A program made the translations under genes and the position numbers. Under the pieces are notes generated by a model, which was not told the DNA's origin, made no database searches, and saw only the letters and a program-made list of their open reading frames with translations. 13,752 nucleotides of DNA, taken from contig DASRHK010000012.1 in NCBI GenBank assembly GCA_035650495.1, positions 1 through 13,752 on the forward strand. The letters run 5' to 3'. Positions within the stretch are counted from its first letter, which is position 1. Each line of letters opens with the position of its first letter. This document shows positions 1 through 8,511 of the stretch, one piece after another. Origin of the DNA: DASRHK01 sp035650495 (GTDB taxonomy: Bacteria; Pseudomonadota; Gammaproteobacteria; Nevskiales; Nevskiaceae).

Positions 1-732
1 AAGATCAAGAACAAGCGCTCGATGGGCCTGTCGGCGAAGCAGAAGTACTTCTGGCTCTCGCTCGCCGGATTCGCGACCTCCGGGATGATCTACGCCACCG
101 CGAAGACGCCGGTCGAGTCGGCGCTGATCGTGCCCATGTTCAAGGACGTCGCGATCCAGCTCGGCTTCTTCTTCATCCCCTGGTCGTATCTCGTCATCGT
201 CGGCTCGAGCAACGCGGTCAATCTCACCGATGGCCTCGATGGGCTCGCGATCATGCCGTGCGTGCTGGTCGCCTCCGCGCTCGCGGTGTTCGCCTATTCG
301 ACCGGCAACGTGAAGATCGCGACCTACCTCGGCATCCCGTACATCGCCGGCGTGGGCGAGATCGCGATCTTCTGCACGGCGATCGCGGGCGCAGGACTGG
401 GCTTCCTCTGGTTCAACGCGTATCCGGCGCAGGTGTTCATGGGCGACGTCGGCGCGCTCGCGCTCGGTGCCGCGCTCGGCGTCGTCGCGGTGCTGGTGCG
501 CCAGGAGCTGGTGCTCGCGGTGATGGGCGGCGTGTTCGTCGCCGAGACGGTGTCGGTGGCCCTGCAGGTCGGCTACTTCAAGTACAGCGGCGGCAAGCGC
601 ATCTTCCGCATGGCGCCGCTGCATCACCACTACGAGCTCAAGGGCTGGCCCGAGCCCAAGATCATCGTGCGCTTCTGGATCATCACGCTGATCCTCGTGC
701 TGGTCGGCCTCGCCACGCTCAAGGTGCGATGA
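1..732 (+). CDS. mraY: Phospho-N-acetylmuramoyl-pentapeptide transferase, 3' part (5' end outside window)
   Basis: This is the C-terminal 243 residues of MraY, the inner-membrane enzyme that transfers phospho-MurNAc-pentapeptide from UDP to undecaprenyl phosphate to give lipid I. Coding is already open at base 1, so the gene starts upstream; the ATG at 22 is internal. Visible family motifs are NAVNLTDGLDGLA (bases 211-249), the FMGDVGALALG loop carrying a catalytic Asp (bases 436-468), and the HHH loop in PLHHHYELKGWPEP near the C-terminus. Several hydrophobic membrane segments lie between them. The N-terminal Asp-Asp pair of the active site is outside the window. The protein ends with LATLKVR, as in E. 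coli. Its TGA overlaps the murD ATG (ATGA at 729-732). Identification is near certain. Confidence 0.98.
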   Translation, partial: KIKNKRSMGLSAKQKYFWLSLAGFATSGMIYATAKTPVESALIVPMFKDVAIQLGFFFIPWSYLVIVGSSNAVNLTDGLDGLAIMPCVLVASALAVFAYSTGNVKIATYLGIPYIAGVGEIAIFCTAIAGAGLGFLWFNAYPAQVFMGDVGALALGAALGVVAVLVRQELVLAVMGGVFVAETVSVALQVGYFKYSGGKRIFRMAPLHHHYELKGWPEPKIIVRFWIITLILVLVGLATLKVR

Positions 733-2081
733 CGATGAACAAGCACCGGGGCGAGAAGTGGATCGTGATCGGCATCGGCAAGTCTGGTGCGTCCGCGTGC
801 CGCTATCTGCTCACGGAAGGCGCCGATGTGCTCGCCACCGATTCGCGCGCGAATCCGCCGGCGCTCGAGCACGTGCAGGCGCCGCGCGTCACGCTGAAGC
901 TCAACGGCTTCAACGCGCCGCATCCGCTGTCGCAGTTCAAAGGCGCCGTGATTTCGCCAGGGATCTCGCCGAAGGAGCCGTTCGTGCGGGAGCTCGTCGC
1001 CGCGGGCGTCGAAGTGATCGGCGACGTCGAGCTCTTCGCCCGCGCACTGAAGGCATTCCCGAAGGCGCAGGTGATCGGCATCACTGGCGCCAACGGCAAG
1101 AGCACCGTGACGACGCTGGTCGGCGAGATGGCCAAGCGCGCCGGCAAGCGCGTCGCGGTCGGCGGCAATCTCGGCACACCGGCGCTCGACCTGCTCGACC
1201 TGCGCAACGAGCTCTACGTGCTCGAGCTGTCGAGCTTCCAGCTCGAGTCGACGTATTCGCTGCGCTGCGTCGCGGCCACCGTGCTCAACCTGTCGCAGGA
1301 TCACCTCGATCGCCATGGCAGCATGGAGGCGTACGCCGAGGCCAAGGCGCGCATCTACAACGGCGCGCAGACGGCCGTGTTCAATCGCGACGATCGCGAG
1401 ACGCGGCGCAACCTCAAGTCGGCGGCGAAGTCGGTGAGCTTCGGGCTCGATGAGCCGCTCAACGGCGATTACGGCGTCGTCACGCGCGAAGGGCAGCACT
1501 GGCTCACCTGCGGCTCGGTGCGCCTGGTCATGCAGACCGCGCTGAAGATCTACGGCATGCACAACACCGCGAACGCGCTCGCCGCGCTCGCGCTCGCCGA
1601 TGCCGCCGGCATCGCGCGCAACGCCGCGATCGAAGCGCTCATCGACTTCAAGGGCCTTCGCCATCGCTGCGAGTTCGTGACCAAGACCGGCTCGGTCTCC
1701 TGGTTCAACGACTCGAAGGGCACCAACGTCGGCTCGACGGTCGCGGCGCTCAAAGGCCTGCCGGGCCCGATCGTCTGGCTCGGCGGCGGACTCGGCAAGG
1801 GTCAGGATTTCTCCGATCTGATGGAGCCGCTCGCGCAGAAGGCGCGCGCCGCGGTGCTGTTCGGTCAGGACGCGGAGAAGATCGAGCACGACGTGTTCGG
1901 CGCGCTGCCGATCTATCGCGAGTCGACGATGCGCGACGCGATCGTGCGCGCACGCAGCCTCGCGCTGCCGGGCGATCGTGTGCTGCTCTCGCCCGCGTGC
2001 GCGAGCTTCGACCAGTTCAAGAACTACGAGGATCGCGGCGATCAGTTCTGCGCCGCGGTCCGCGAGCAGGTGGCGGCGTGA
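729..2081 (+). CDS. murD: UDP-N-acetylmuramoyl-L-alanine--D-glutamate ligase
   Basis: Cytoplasmic ATP-dependent Mur ligase that adds D-Glu to UDP-MurNAc-L-Ala. It has 450 residues (E. coli about 438). Residues 11-40 form the N-terminal UDP-binding Rossmann region (WIVIGIGKSGASA). The P-loop ITGANGKST is at 118-126, and QDHLDRHG at 190-197 lies in the central domain. AEAK at 203-206 holds the lysine expected to be carbamylated (K206). The C-terminal domain carries FNDSKGTN and LSPACASFDQF. The start at ATG 729 overlaps the mraY stop as ATGA; a second ATG at 735 would shorten the protein by two residues and cannot be excluded. The frame is open far upstream inside mraY, but that part is a shadow. 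The gene is probably translationally coupled to mraY and ends in a GTGA overlap with ftsW. Confidence 0.98.
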   Translation: MTMNKHRGEKWIVIGIGKSGASACRYLLTEGADVLATDSRANPPALEHVQAPRVTLKLNGFNAPHPLSQFKGAVISPGISPKEPFVRELVAAGVEVIGDVELFARALKAFPKAQVIGITGANGKSTVTTLVGEMAKRAGKRVAVGGNLGTPALDLLDLRNELYVLELSSFQLESTYSLRCVAATVLNLSQDHLDRHGSMEAYAEAKARIYNGAQTAVFNRDDRETRRNLKSAAKSVSFGLDEPLNGDYGVVTREGQHWLTCGSVRLVMQTALKIYGMHNTANALAALALADAAGIARNAAIEALIDFKGLRHRCEFVTKTGSVSWFNDSKGTNVGSTVAALKGLPGPIVWLGGGLGKGQDFSDLMEPLAQKARAAVLFGQDAEKIEHDVFGALPIYRESTMRDAIVRARSLALPGDRVLLSPACASFDQFKNYEDRGDQFCAAVREQVAA

Positions 2082-3334
2082 TCAACGACCTGCGCGCGCA
2101 ACAAGGGCTCGACCTGCCGTTCCTCCTCGCGGCGTGCGGGCTGGTCGCTTGGGGCCTCGTGCTCGTCGCATCGGCGTCGGTTGCGGTGTCGGAGAAGCTC
2201 ACCGGCGCGCCGCTGCACTTCTTCTACAAGCAGCTCACGTTCGCGTTTGTCGGACTCTCCTGCGGCGCCTTCGCGTTCTGCGTGCCGATGTCGGCGTGGG
2301 AGCGCTCGGGCTATCTCTTGCTGATGTTCGCGCTCCTGCTGCTCGTGCTCGTGCTGATCCCGGGGCTCGGCATCGGCGTGAACGGATCGCGGCGCTGGCT
2401 GCACCTCGCGGGATTCCGCCTGCAGGCGTCCGAGCCGGCGCGCCTCGCGCTGATGATCTATCTGGCCGGCTACATCGTGCGCAAGCAGGTCGCGCTGCAG
2501 AACAGCTTCGCCGGCATCATCAAGCCGCTGTTGCCGCTGTGCCTCGCGAGCGGGCTGATGCTGATGGAGCCCGACCTCGGCTCGACCGCGATCCTGATGG
2601 GCACGGCGATGCTGATGCTGTTCCTCGGCGGCGCGCGGCTCGTCTATCTCGCGCTGATGCTCGGCGCCGGCGCCGGCGCGTTCGCGCTGCTCGTCGCGAC
2701 GTCGGCGTATCGCATGCGCCGCCTGCTCGCGTTCTCCGACCCGTTCGCCGACATCGAGAACGGCGGCTGGCAGCTCGCGCAGTCGCTGATCGCGCTCGGC
2801 CGCGGCGAGTGGATCGGCGTGGGCTTGGGCAACAGCGTGCAGAAATTGCTGTACCTGCCGGAGACGCACACCGACTTCATCTTCGCGGTGATGGGCGAGG
2901 AGTTCGGGCTCGTCGGCGTCGTCGTGCTGCTCGCGCTCTTCGGCGTTCTCGTCTGGCGCGGCTTCGTCATCGCGCGTCGCGCCGAGAAATTCAATCGACG
3001 CTTCCGCGCGTATCTCTGCTACGGCCTGTCGGCGTGCCTCGGCATGCAGGCGCTGATCAACATGGCCGTGAACATGGGCCTGCTGCCGACCAAGGGCCTC
3101 ACGCTGCCGCTGATCTCCTACGGCGGCTCGAGCCTGATGACCGTGTTCGTGATGCTCGGGCTCATGCTGCGCGTCGATCACGAGAACCGCCTCGAAGCTG
3201 CCGGTGCGCCGTCGGGTGCGTTCGCCGCGAAGGCGCGCGAGCACGCCGCGCCGGCGAAGCGCGTGCTGAAGAGCCGCCGGCCCGCGTGGGATCCGCGGCA
3301 GATCTCGCTGTTCGGCGGCGGGGAATCATCGTGA
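2078..3334 (+). CDS. ftsW: Septal peptidoglycan glycosyltransferase FtsW (SEDS family)
   Basis: Polytopic inner-membrane SEDS protein that polymerises lipid II into septal glycan together with FtsI. It has 418 residues when started at GTG 2078, which overlaps the murD stop as GTGA and matches the E. coli length (414). Motifs in order: NGSRRWL near residue 102, SEPARLALM near 118, EPDLGS near 164, DPF at 221-223, the PETHTDFIF segment at 261-269 whose Asp266 corresponds to the essential catalytic Asp, and LTLPLISYGGSSL at 341-353. About ten hydrophobic segments are apparent. The cytoplasmic tail after residue 367 is rich in Ala, Arg and Lys. An in-frame ATG lies upstream at 1997 inside murD, but residues from there are Arg-rich shadow sequence. 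The cytoplasmic N-terminus is short compared with E. coli. Confidence 0.96.
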   Translation: MINDLRAQQGLDLPFLLAACGLVAWGLVLVASASVAVSEKLTGAPLHFFYKQLTFAFVGLSCGAFAFCVPMSAWERSGYLLLMFALLLLVLVLIPGLGIGVNGSRRWLHLAGFRLQASEPARLALMIYLAGYIVRKQVALQNSFAGIIKPLLPLCLASGLMLMEPDLGSTAILMGTAMLMLFLGGARLVYLALMLGAGAGAFALLVATSAYRMRRLLAFSDPFADIENGGWQLAQSLIALGRGEWIGVGLGNSVQKLLYLPETHTDFIFAVMGEEFGLVGVVVLLALFGVLVWRGFVIARRAEKFNRRFRAYLCYGLSACLGMQALINMAVNMGLLPTKGLTLPLISYGGSSLMTVFVMLGLMLRVDHENRLEAAGAPSGAFAAKAREHAAPAKRVLKSRRPAWDPRQISLFGGGESS

Positions 3335-3459
3335 AGGTAGCGCCCGCGACACGGTGCCGTGAGGCCGCGCTTTTTGCGGGCGAACGTGGGTGCGGGAGCG
3401 GGCGCGACTTTCACGCATGCCACAAGAATTTCAAATTCACGCGGAGGGCCAACGCGTGA
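3331..3459 (+). CDS. Hypothetical 42-codon open frame bridging ftsW and murG (possible coupling ORF)
   Basis: This open frame fills the ftsW-murG gap exactly. Its GTG (3331) overlaps the ftsW stop as GTGA, a GGGGA ribosome-binding-like sequence ends 6 bases before it, and its TGA overlaps the murG GTG (GTGA at 3456-3459). The predicted 42-residue peptide begins VKVAPATRCR, is basic, and has three cysteines (9, 21, 30). I recognise no family. About 74% of its codons end in G or C, which looks lower than the flanking genes and argues against a selected protein. A GTGA at both ends is also partly expected by chance, because many stops here follow a G. If it is translated, the more likely role is to carry ribosomes through the structures that cover the murG start. 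Treat it as tentative. Confidence 0.25.
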   Translation: MKVAPATRCREAALFAGERGCGSGRDFHACHKNFKFTRRANA

Positions 3460-3464
3460 AAGTC
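3406..3464 (+). promoter_or_regulatory. Competing inverted repeats covering the murG start codon
   Basis: Two perfect inverted repeats share the same right arm over the murG start. The long one pairs GACTTTCACGC (3406-3416) with GCGTGAAAGTC (3454-3464): 11 base pairs around a 37-base loop. The local one pairs TTCACGCG (3436-3443) with CGCGTGAA (3453-3460): 8 base pairs around a 9-base loop that contains most of the GGAGGG ribosome binding site (3443-3448). Both put the GTG start (3456-3458) in a stem and cannot form together. A small palindrome, GAATTTCAAATTC (3426-3438), lies between. The repeats are read directly from the sequence; a role in limiting or coupling murG translation is inferred. 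Confidence 0.55.
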
Positions 3465-4504
3465 CTCATCATGGCTGGCGGCACCGGCGGACACGTCTTC
3501 CCCGCGCTCGCAGTCGCCGATGAGCTCAAAGCGCGCGGCCACGACGTCGTGTGGATGGGCGCGCCGCACAGCTTCGAGTCGAAGCGCGTGCCGGCGCACG
3601 GCATCCCGATGGAATTCATCCGCGTGTCGGGCTTGCGCGGAAAAGGCGTCAAGAAGCTTCTGACGGCGCCGCTGCTGATCCTTCGCGCGCTGCGCGATGC
3701 GCTCGCGGCGCTGCGCCGTCAACGCCCACAGGTCGTGCTCGGGATGGGCGGCTTCGCGGCGGGGCCGGGCGGGCTCGCCGCGTGGCTGACACGCCGTCCG
3801 CTGGTGATCCACGAGCAGAACGCGGCCGCGGGACTGACGAATCGATTGCTGGCGCGCATCGCGAGAAACGTACTGGAGGCATTCCCCCAGACCTTCAGAC
3901 GTGCCCTAGCCGTGGGCAATCCGGTGCGCGCCGGTTTCATCCTGCTGCCGCGTCCGAGCGAGCGCCTGAAGCGCGAGACTCGGCGCGTGCTCGTCGTCGG
4001 CGGATCGCAAGGCGCGCGCGCGTTCAACGAGCGCATGCCCGAAGCGCTCAAGTTGATTCCGGCCGATCGACGCCCCGAAGTGCGTCACCAGGCCGGTCGC
4101 ACGCTCGACATCGCGCGCGATGCATACGCCAAGGCCGGTGTGAGCGGCGAAGTGCGCCAGTTCATCGACGACATGCCGGAAGCATTCGCGTGGGCCGATC
4201 TCGTGCTCTGCCGCGCGGGCGCGTCGACCATCGCGGAGCTCGCGGCTGCGGGATGCGCATCGATCCTCGTGCCGTATCCGCACGCGGTCGACGATCACCA
4301 GACGCGCAACGCCGAATACCTCGCGAGCGCCGGCGCGGCGATCCTCATCCAGGAAGCCGATCTCACGGTCGAGAAGCTCGCGCAGACGCTCGACACGCTG
4401 CTGTCCGATCGTGCGCGGCTGATCTCGATGGCGGAAGCCGCGCGCACGCGCGCGTGGCCGAATGCGACGAACACGATCGTCGAAAGCATTCTCGGAGCGG
4501 CGGC

Positions 4505-4508
<4 letters not shown>
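3456..4508 (+). CDS. murG: UDP-GlcNAc:lipid I N-acetylglucosaminyltransferase (lipid II synthase)
   Basis: Peripheral inner-membrane GT-B glycosyltransferase that adds GlcNAc to lipid I. It has 350 residues (E. coli 355). The N-terminal domain carries the glycine loop AGGTGGHVFP (7-16), MGGFAAGPGG (97-106) and HEQNAAAGLTNR (119-130). The C-terminal domain carries GGSQGARAFN (182-191), the RAGASTIAEL loop, and PYPHAVDDHQTRNAE, which fits the UDP-GlcNAc site. GTG 3456 is chosen because GGAGGG lies 7 bases upstream and because MKVLIMAGG is the usual N-terminus. An in-frame ATG at 3417 would add 13 residues but has no binding site near it. Codons 137-151, at the junction of the two domains, are unusual (AGA, GTA, GCA, CCC, AGA, CGT, CTA). 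The gene ends in a GTGA overlap with murC. Confidence 0.97.
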
Positions 4509-5937
<1,429 letters not shown>

Positions 5938-5941
<4 letters not shown>

Positions 5942-6816
5942 ACGGCACGCTCCTGAAGAACGAATCGCTGGCGAAGCACACGTCGTGGCGGGTCGGTGGC
6001 CCCGCCGATCGCTACTACGAGCCGGCGGGTCGCGAGGATCTCGCGAGCTTCGTGAAGTCGCTGCCGGTTGACGAGCCGATCCTCTGGCTGGGGCTCGGCA
6101 GCAATCTCCTCGTGCGGGATGGCGGCTGGCGCGGGACGGTGATTGCGCTGCATGGTGCGCTGGAAGCGTTGCGCGCCGAGGAAGGCGCGAAGATCTATGC
6201 CGAGGCCGGCGTGCATTGCGCGCGGCTCGCGAAGTTCACCGTCGATTCGAAGCTCGCCGGCGGCGGGTTCTTCGCCGGGATTCCAGGAACGGTCGGCGGC
6301 GCGCTGGCGATGAACGCGGGTGCGCACGGCGGCGAGACCTGGAGCGTCACCGATTCCGTCGAGGTGATGTTCCGCGACGGTCACACCGAGTGGCTGCCGA
6401 AATCGAAATTCAAGTACGGCTATCGCCACGTCGCGTGGCCGAGCGGCATGGTCGGCTTCATCGCCGCGCGCTTCTCGTTCGCCGTCGACGAGAATGGAAC
6501 TGCCGCGAAGGAGATGAAGGATTGGATCGCGAAGCGCAAGGCGACGCAGCCGGTCGGCAAGCCGAGCGCCGGTAGCACATTCCGCAATCCGCCGAACGAT
6601 TACGCTGCGCGCCTCATCGAGGCGAGCGGACTGAAAGGGCATCGCATCGGCGGCGCGGAAGTGTCGAAGCTGCACGCCAATTTCATCCTCACCGACGACT
6701 CCGCGTGCGCCGCGGACGTCGAAGCGCTGATCGAGTACGTGCAGAAGATCGTCCAAGAAAAACAGAACGTGCGGTTGGAAACGGAAGTGAAGATTGTCGG
6801 AGAGCGCAATGCGTAA
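5938..6816 (+). CDS. murB: UDP-N-acetylenolpyruvoylglucosamine reductase, short (type II) form
   Basis: Cytoplasmic FAD flavoenzyme that reduces UDP-GlcNAc-enolpyruvate to UDP-MurNAc with NADPH. It has 292 residues, close to the short type II MurB of Bacillus and shorter than E. coli MurB (342). FAD-domain motifs are KHTSWRVGGPAD (13-24), LGLGSNLLVRDGG (51-63) and FFAGIPGTVGGALAMNAGAH (111-130). YGYR ends at Arg163. Ser213 in PSAGSTFRNPP is the expected proton donor, and the LETEV near 280-284 holds the expected catalytic Glu. GTG 5938 overlaps the murC stop as GTGA and has a strong GGAGG 6 bases upstream. In E. coli murB is elsewhere on the chromosome; here it sits inside the cluster beside the ligases that use its product. 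Its last 8 bases overlap ddlB. Confidence 0.96.
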
Positions 6817-7738
6817 GCGCACCTCCAACGCGAAGGATTTCGGGCGCGTCGCCGTGTTGATGGGCGGCTGGAGCGCCGAGCGCGAAGTCTCGAACTGGAG
6901 CGGCAAGAACGTCCACGAGGCGCTGGTGCGCAAGGGCGTGAATGCGGTCGCGATCGACGCGACGCCGCAGAACGTGCTCTCGCTGAAGGCCGACGGCTTC
7001 GATCGCGCGTTCATCGTGCTCCACGGCGGCGCCGGTGAAGACGGCTCGGTGCAGGCGTGCCTCGAGCTGCAAGGCATGCCGTACACCGGCACCGGCGTCG
7101 GTGGCTCGGCGATCAAGATGGACAAGGTCGCGACCAAGCGCATCTGGAAAGCCGAACGCTTGCCGACCGCCGAATTCGCGGTGATCAAGTCCGAAGCCGA
7201 CGCGCAGGCCGCTGCCAAGCGCTTCGGCTTCCCGTTCGTGATCAAGCCGACGTCCGAAGGCTCGAGCGTCGGCGTGACCATCGTCAAGAAGCCCGAGCAG
7301 ATCGGAAAGGCCTTCGCCGACGCGCACGGCGACGGCCGTCCGGTGATGGCGGAGAAATTCGTCAAAGGCGCGGAGATGACCGTCGCGATCCTCGACGGCG
7401 AGGCGCTCCCGTCGATCCGCATCGTGCCGGCCGGCGAGTTCTACGACTATCACGCGAAGTACATCTCCGACGACACGAAGTATCACTGTCCGTCGGGCGT
7501 GTCGGCGGCGTTGGAGCAGAAGCTCGGCGAGATCGCGCTGAAGGCTTTCGAGCTCGTCAACGCAGCCGGCTGGGGCCGCGTCGACTTCCTCGTCGACGAA
7601 GCCAACGAGCAACCGTATCTGCTCGAGATCAACACCGTTCCCGGCATGACGTCGCACTCGCTGGTGCCGATGGCGGCGAAAGCGCGCGGCATCTCGTTCG
7701 ACGATCTGTGCTGGGCGATCCTCGAGACCTCGCTGTGA
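6809..7738 (+). CDS. ddlB: D-alanine--D-alanine ligase
   Basis: ATP-grasp ligase that makes the D-Ala-D-Ala dipeptide used by MurF. It has 309 residues (E. coli DdlB 306). Motifs: VAVLMGGWSAEREVS at 14-28, with Glu24 matching the Glu that binds the first D-Ala; VIKPTSEGSSVGV near 144-156 in the ATP-grasp loop; and FYDYHAKY (211-218), where the final Tyr is the residue typical of D-Ala-D-Ala rather than D-Ala-D-lactate ligases. Metal and phosphate residues are Arg257, Asp259, Glu273 and Asn275 (LLEINTVPGMTSHS). ATG 6809 has GGAG 6 bases upstream and overlaps the murB stop by 8 bases. The gene ends in a GTGA overlap with ftsQ. A D-lactate ligase is unlikely. Confidence 0.96.
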   Translation: MRKRTSNAKDFGRVAVLMGGWSAEREVSNWSGKNVHEALVRKGVNAVAIDATPQNVLSLKADGFDRAFIVLHGGAGEDGSVQACLELQGMPYTGTGVGGSAIKMDKVATKRIWKAERLPTAEFAVIKSEADAQAAAKRFGFPFVIKPTSEGSSVGVTIVKKPEQIGKAFADAHGDGRPVMAEKFVKGAEMTVAILDGEALPSIRIVPAGEFYDYHAKYISDDTKYHCPSGVSAALEQKLGEIALKAFELVNAAGWGRVDFLVDEANEQPYLLEINTVPGMTSHSLVPMAAKARGISFDDLCWAILETSL

Positions 7739-8511
7739 ACGCCGCCGCCATGACGATGGAACGACGCCCCAGCACCGAATCCACCGAAGGATCGACGCGC
7801 TGGTGGATGACCGCGCTGCAGGCGATCGCAGCGATGCTCGGCCTCGCGCTGTTCGCCGCGATCGTGTTCGAAGTGCAGGACGCGCGTGACGCGGGTGTCA
7901 CGCAGCTGCAACTCGAAGGCGCATTCGACAAGGTCGATCCGCAAGCCTTGCGCGACACCATCCAGCCGTGGCTCGCGCCCGGCAGCGTTCTGCCGATGGA
8001 AGAAGTGAAGGCGCGCCTCGAAGCGTTGCCCTGGATCTCGCACGCTCGCGTCGAGCGCGCATGGCCCGGCATCGTGCGCGTGCGGGTGTGGGAATACACC
8101 GCGTTCGCGCGCTGGAACGACGCGCTGTTGTCGAGCGACGGCAAGGTCTTCCACGTGCGCGACGAAGAAGTGCCGCCCGGACTGCCGCGCCTTTCCGGCC
8201 CCGAAGGCCGCCAGAACGAAGTGCGCGACGCGTTCGAGCGCATGGGCAAGGCGCTCGGCGACTCGGCGTTCGCACCGGCGGCGCTGTCGCTCGACGAGCG
8301 TGGCGACTGGGTCGCGACCACGACGAGCGGCATCGAGCTGCGCTTCGCGCGCGGCGATCTCGCCGAGCAGCTCGAATTCATCAAGGGGCCGGTGAGCAGC
8401 GCGCTCGCCGGAAAGCTGGCTGACACGTTGTACATCGATCTTCATTACTCCAACGGGTTCGCAGTGGGCACGCGCCCACCCCAGAAACCCAAGCAGGGCG
8501 GGAAGTCATGA
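7735..8511 (+). CDS. ftsQ: Cell division protein FtsQ (POTRA-domain divisome protein)
   Basis: Bitopic inner-membrane divisome protein that recruits FtsB-FtsL and helps regulate FtsWI. It has 258 residues (E. coli 276). A short cytoplasmic N-terminus is followed by one membrane segment (about 26-46). The periplasmic part has a POTRA domain at roughly 54-122 (VTQLQLEGAFDKVDPQAL, then LPWISHARVERAWPGIVRV), then the FtsQ beta-domain ending in YIDLHYSNGFAVGT, a strongly conserved family segment. The start is the least certain point: GTG 7735 overlaps the ddlB stop as GTGA but has only a weak binding site, and ATG 7750 or ATG 7756 are alternatives that would leave the membrane segment intact. The final TGA overlaps the ftsA ATG (ATGA at 8508-8511). 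Confidence 0.95.
   Translation: MNAAAMTMERRPSTESTEGSTRWWMTALQAIAAMLGLALFAAIVFEVQDARDAGVTQLQLEGAFDKVDPQALRDTIQPWLAPGSVLPMEEVKARLEALPWISHARVERAWPGIVRVRVWEYTAFARWNDALLSSDGKVFHVRDEEVPPGLPRLSGPEGRQNEVRDAFERMGKALGDSAFAPAALSLDERGDWVATTTSGIELRFARGDLAEQLEFIKGPVSSALAGKLADTLYIDLHYSNGFAVGTRPPQKPKQGGKS

Noticed and set aside
3341..3382. CGCCCGC/GCGGGCG repeat with an internal T5 run (3371-3375) as an ftsW terminator
   Set aside because: The T-run lies before the right arm rather than after it, and the loop is 28 bases, so the geometry is wrong. A terminator here would also cut murG from its operon.
3390..3455. Upstream in-frame ATG starts for murG, at 3390 (if read as a start) and 3417
   Set aside because: No ribosome binding site precedes them, and MurG proteins normally begin at the KVLIMAGGTGGH strand, which GTG 3456 provides with GGAGGG 7 bases upstream.
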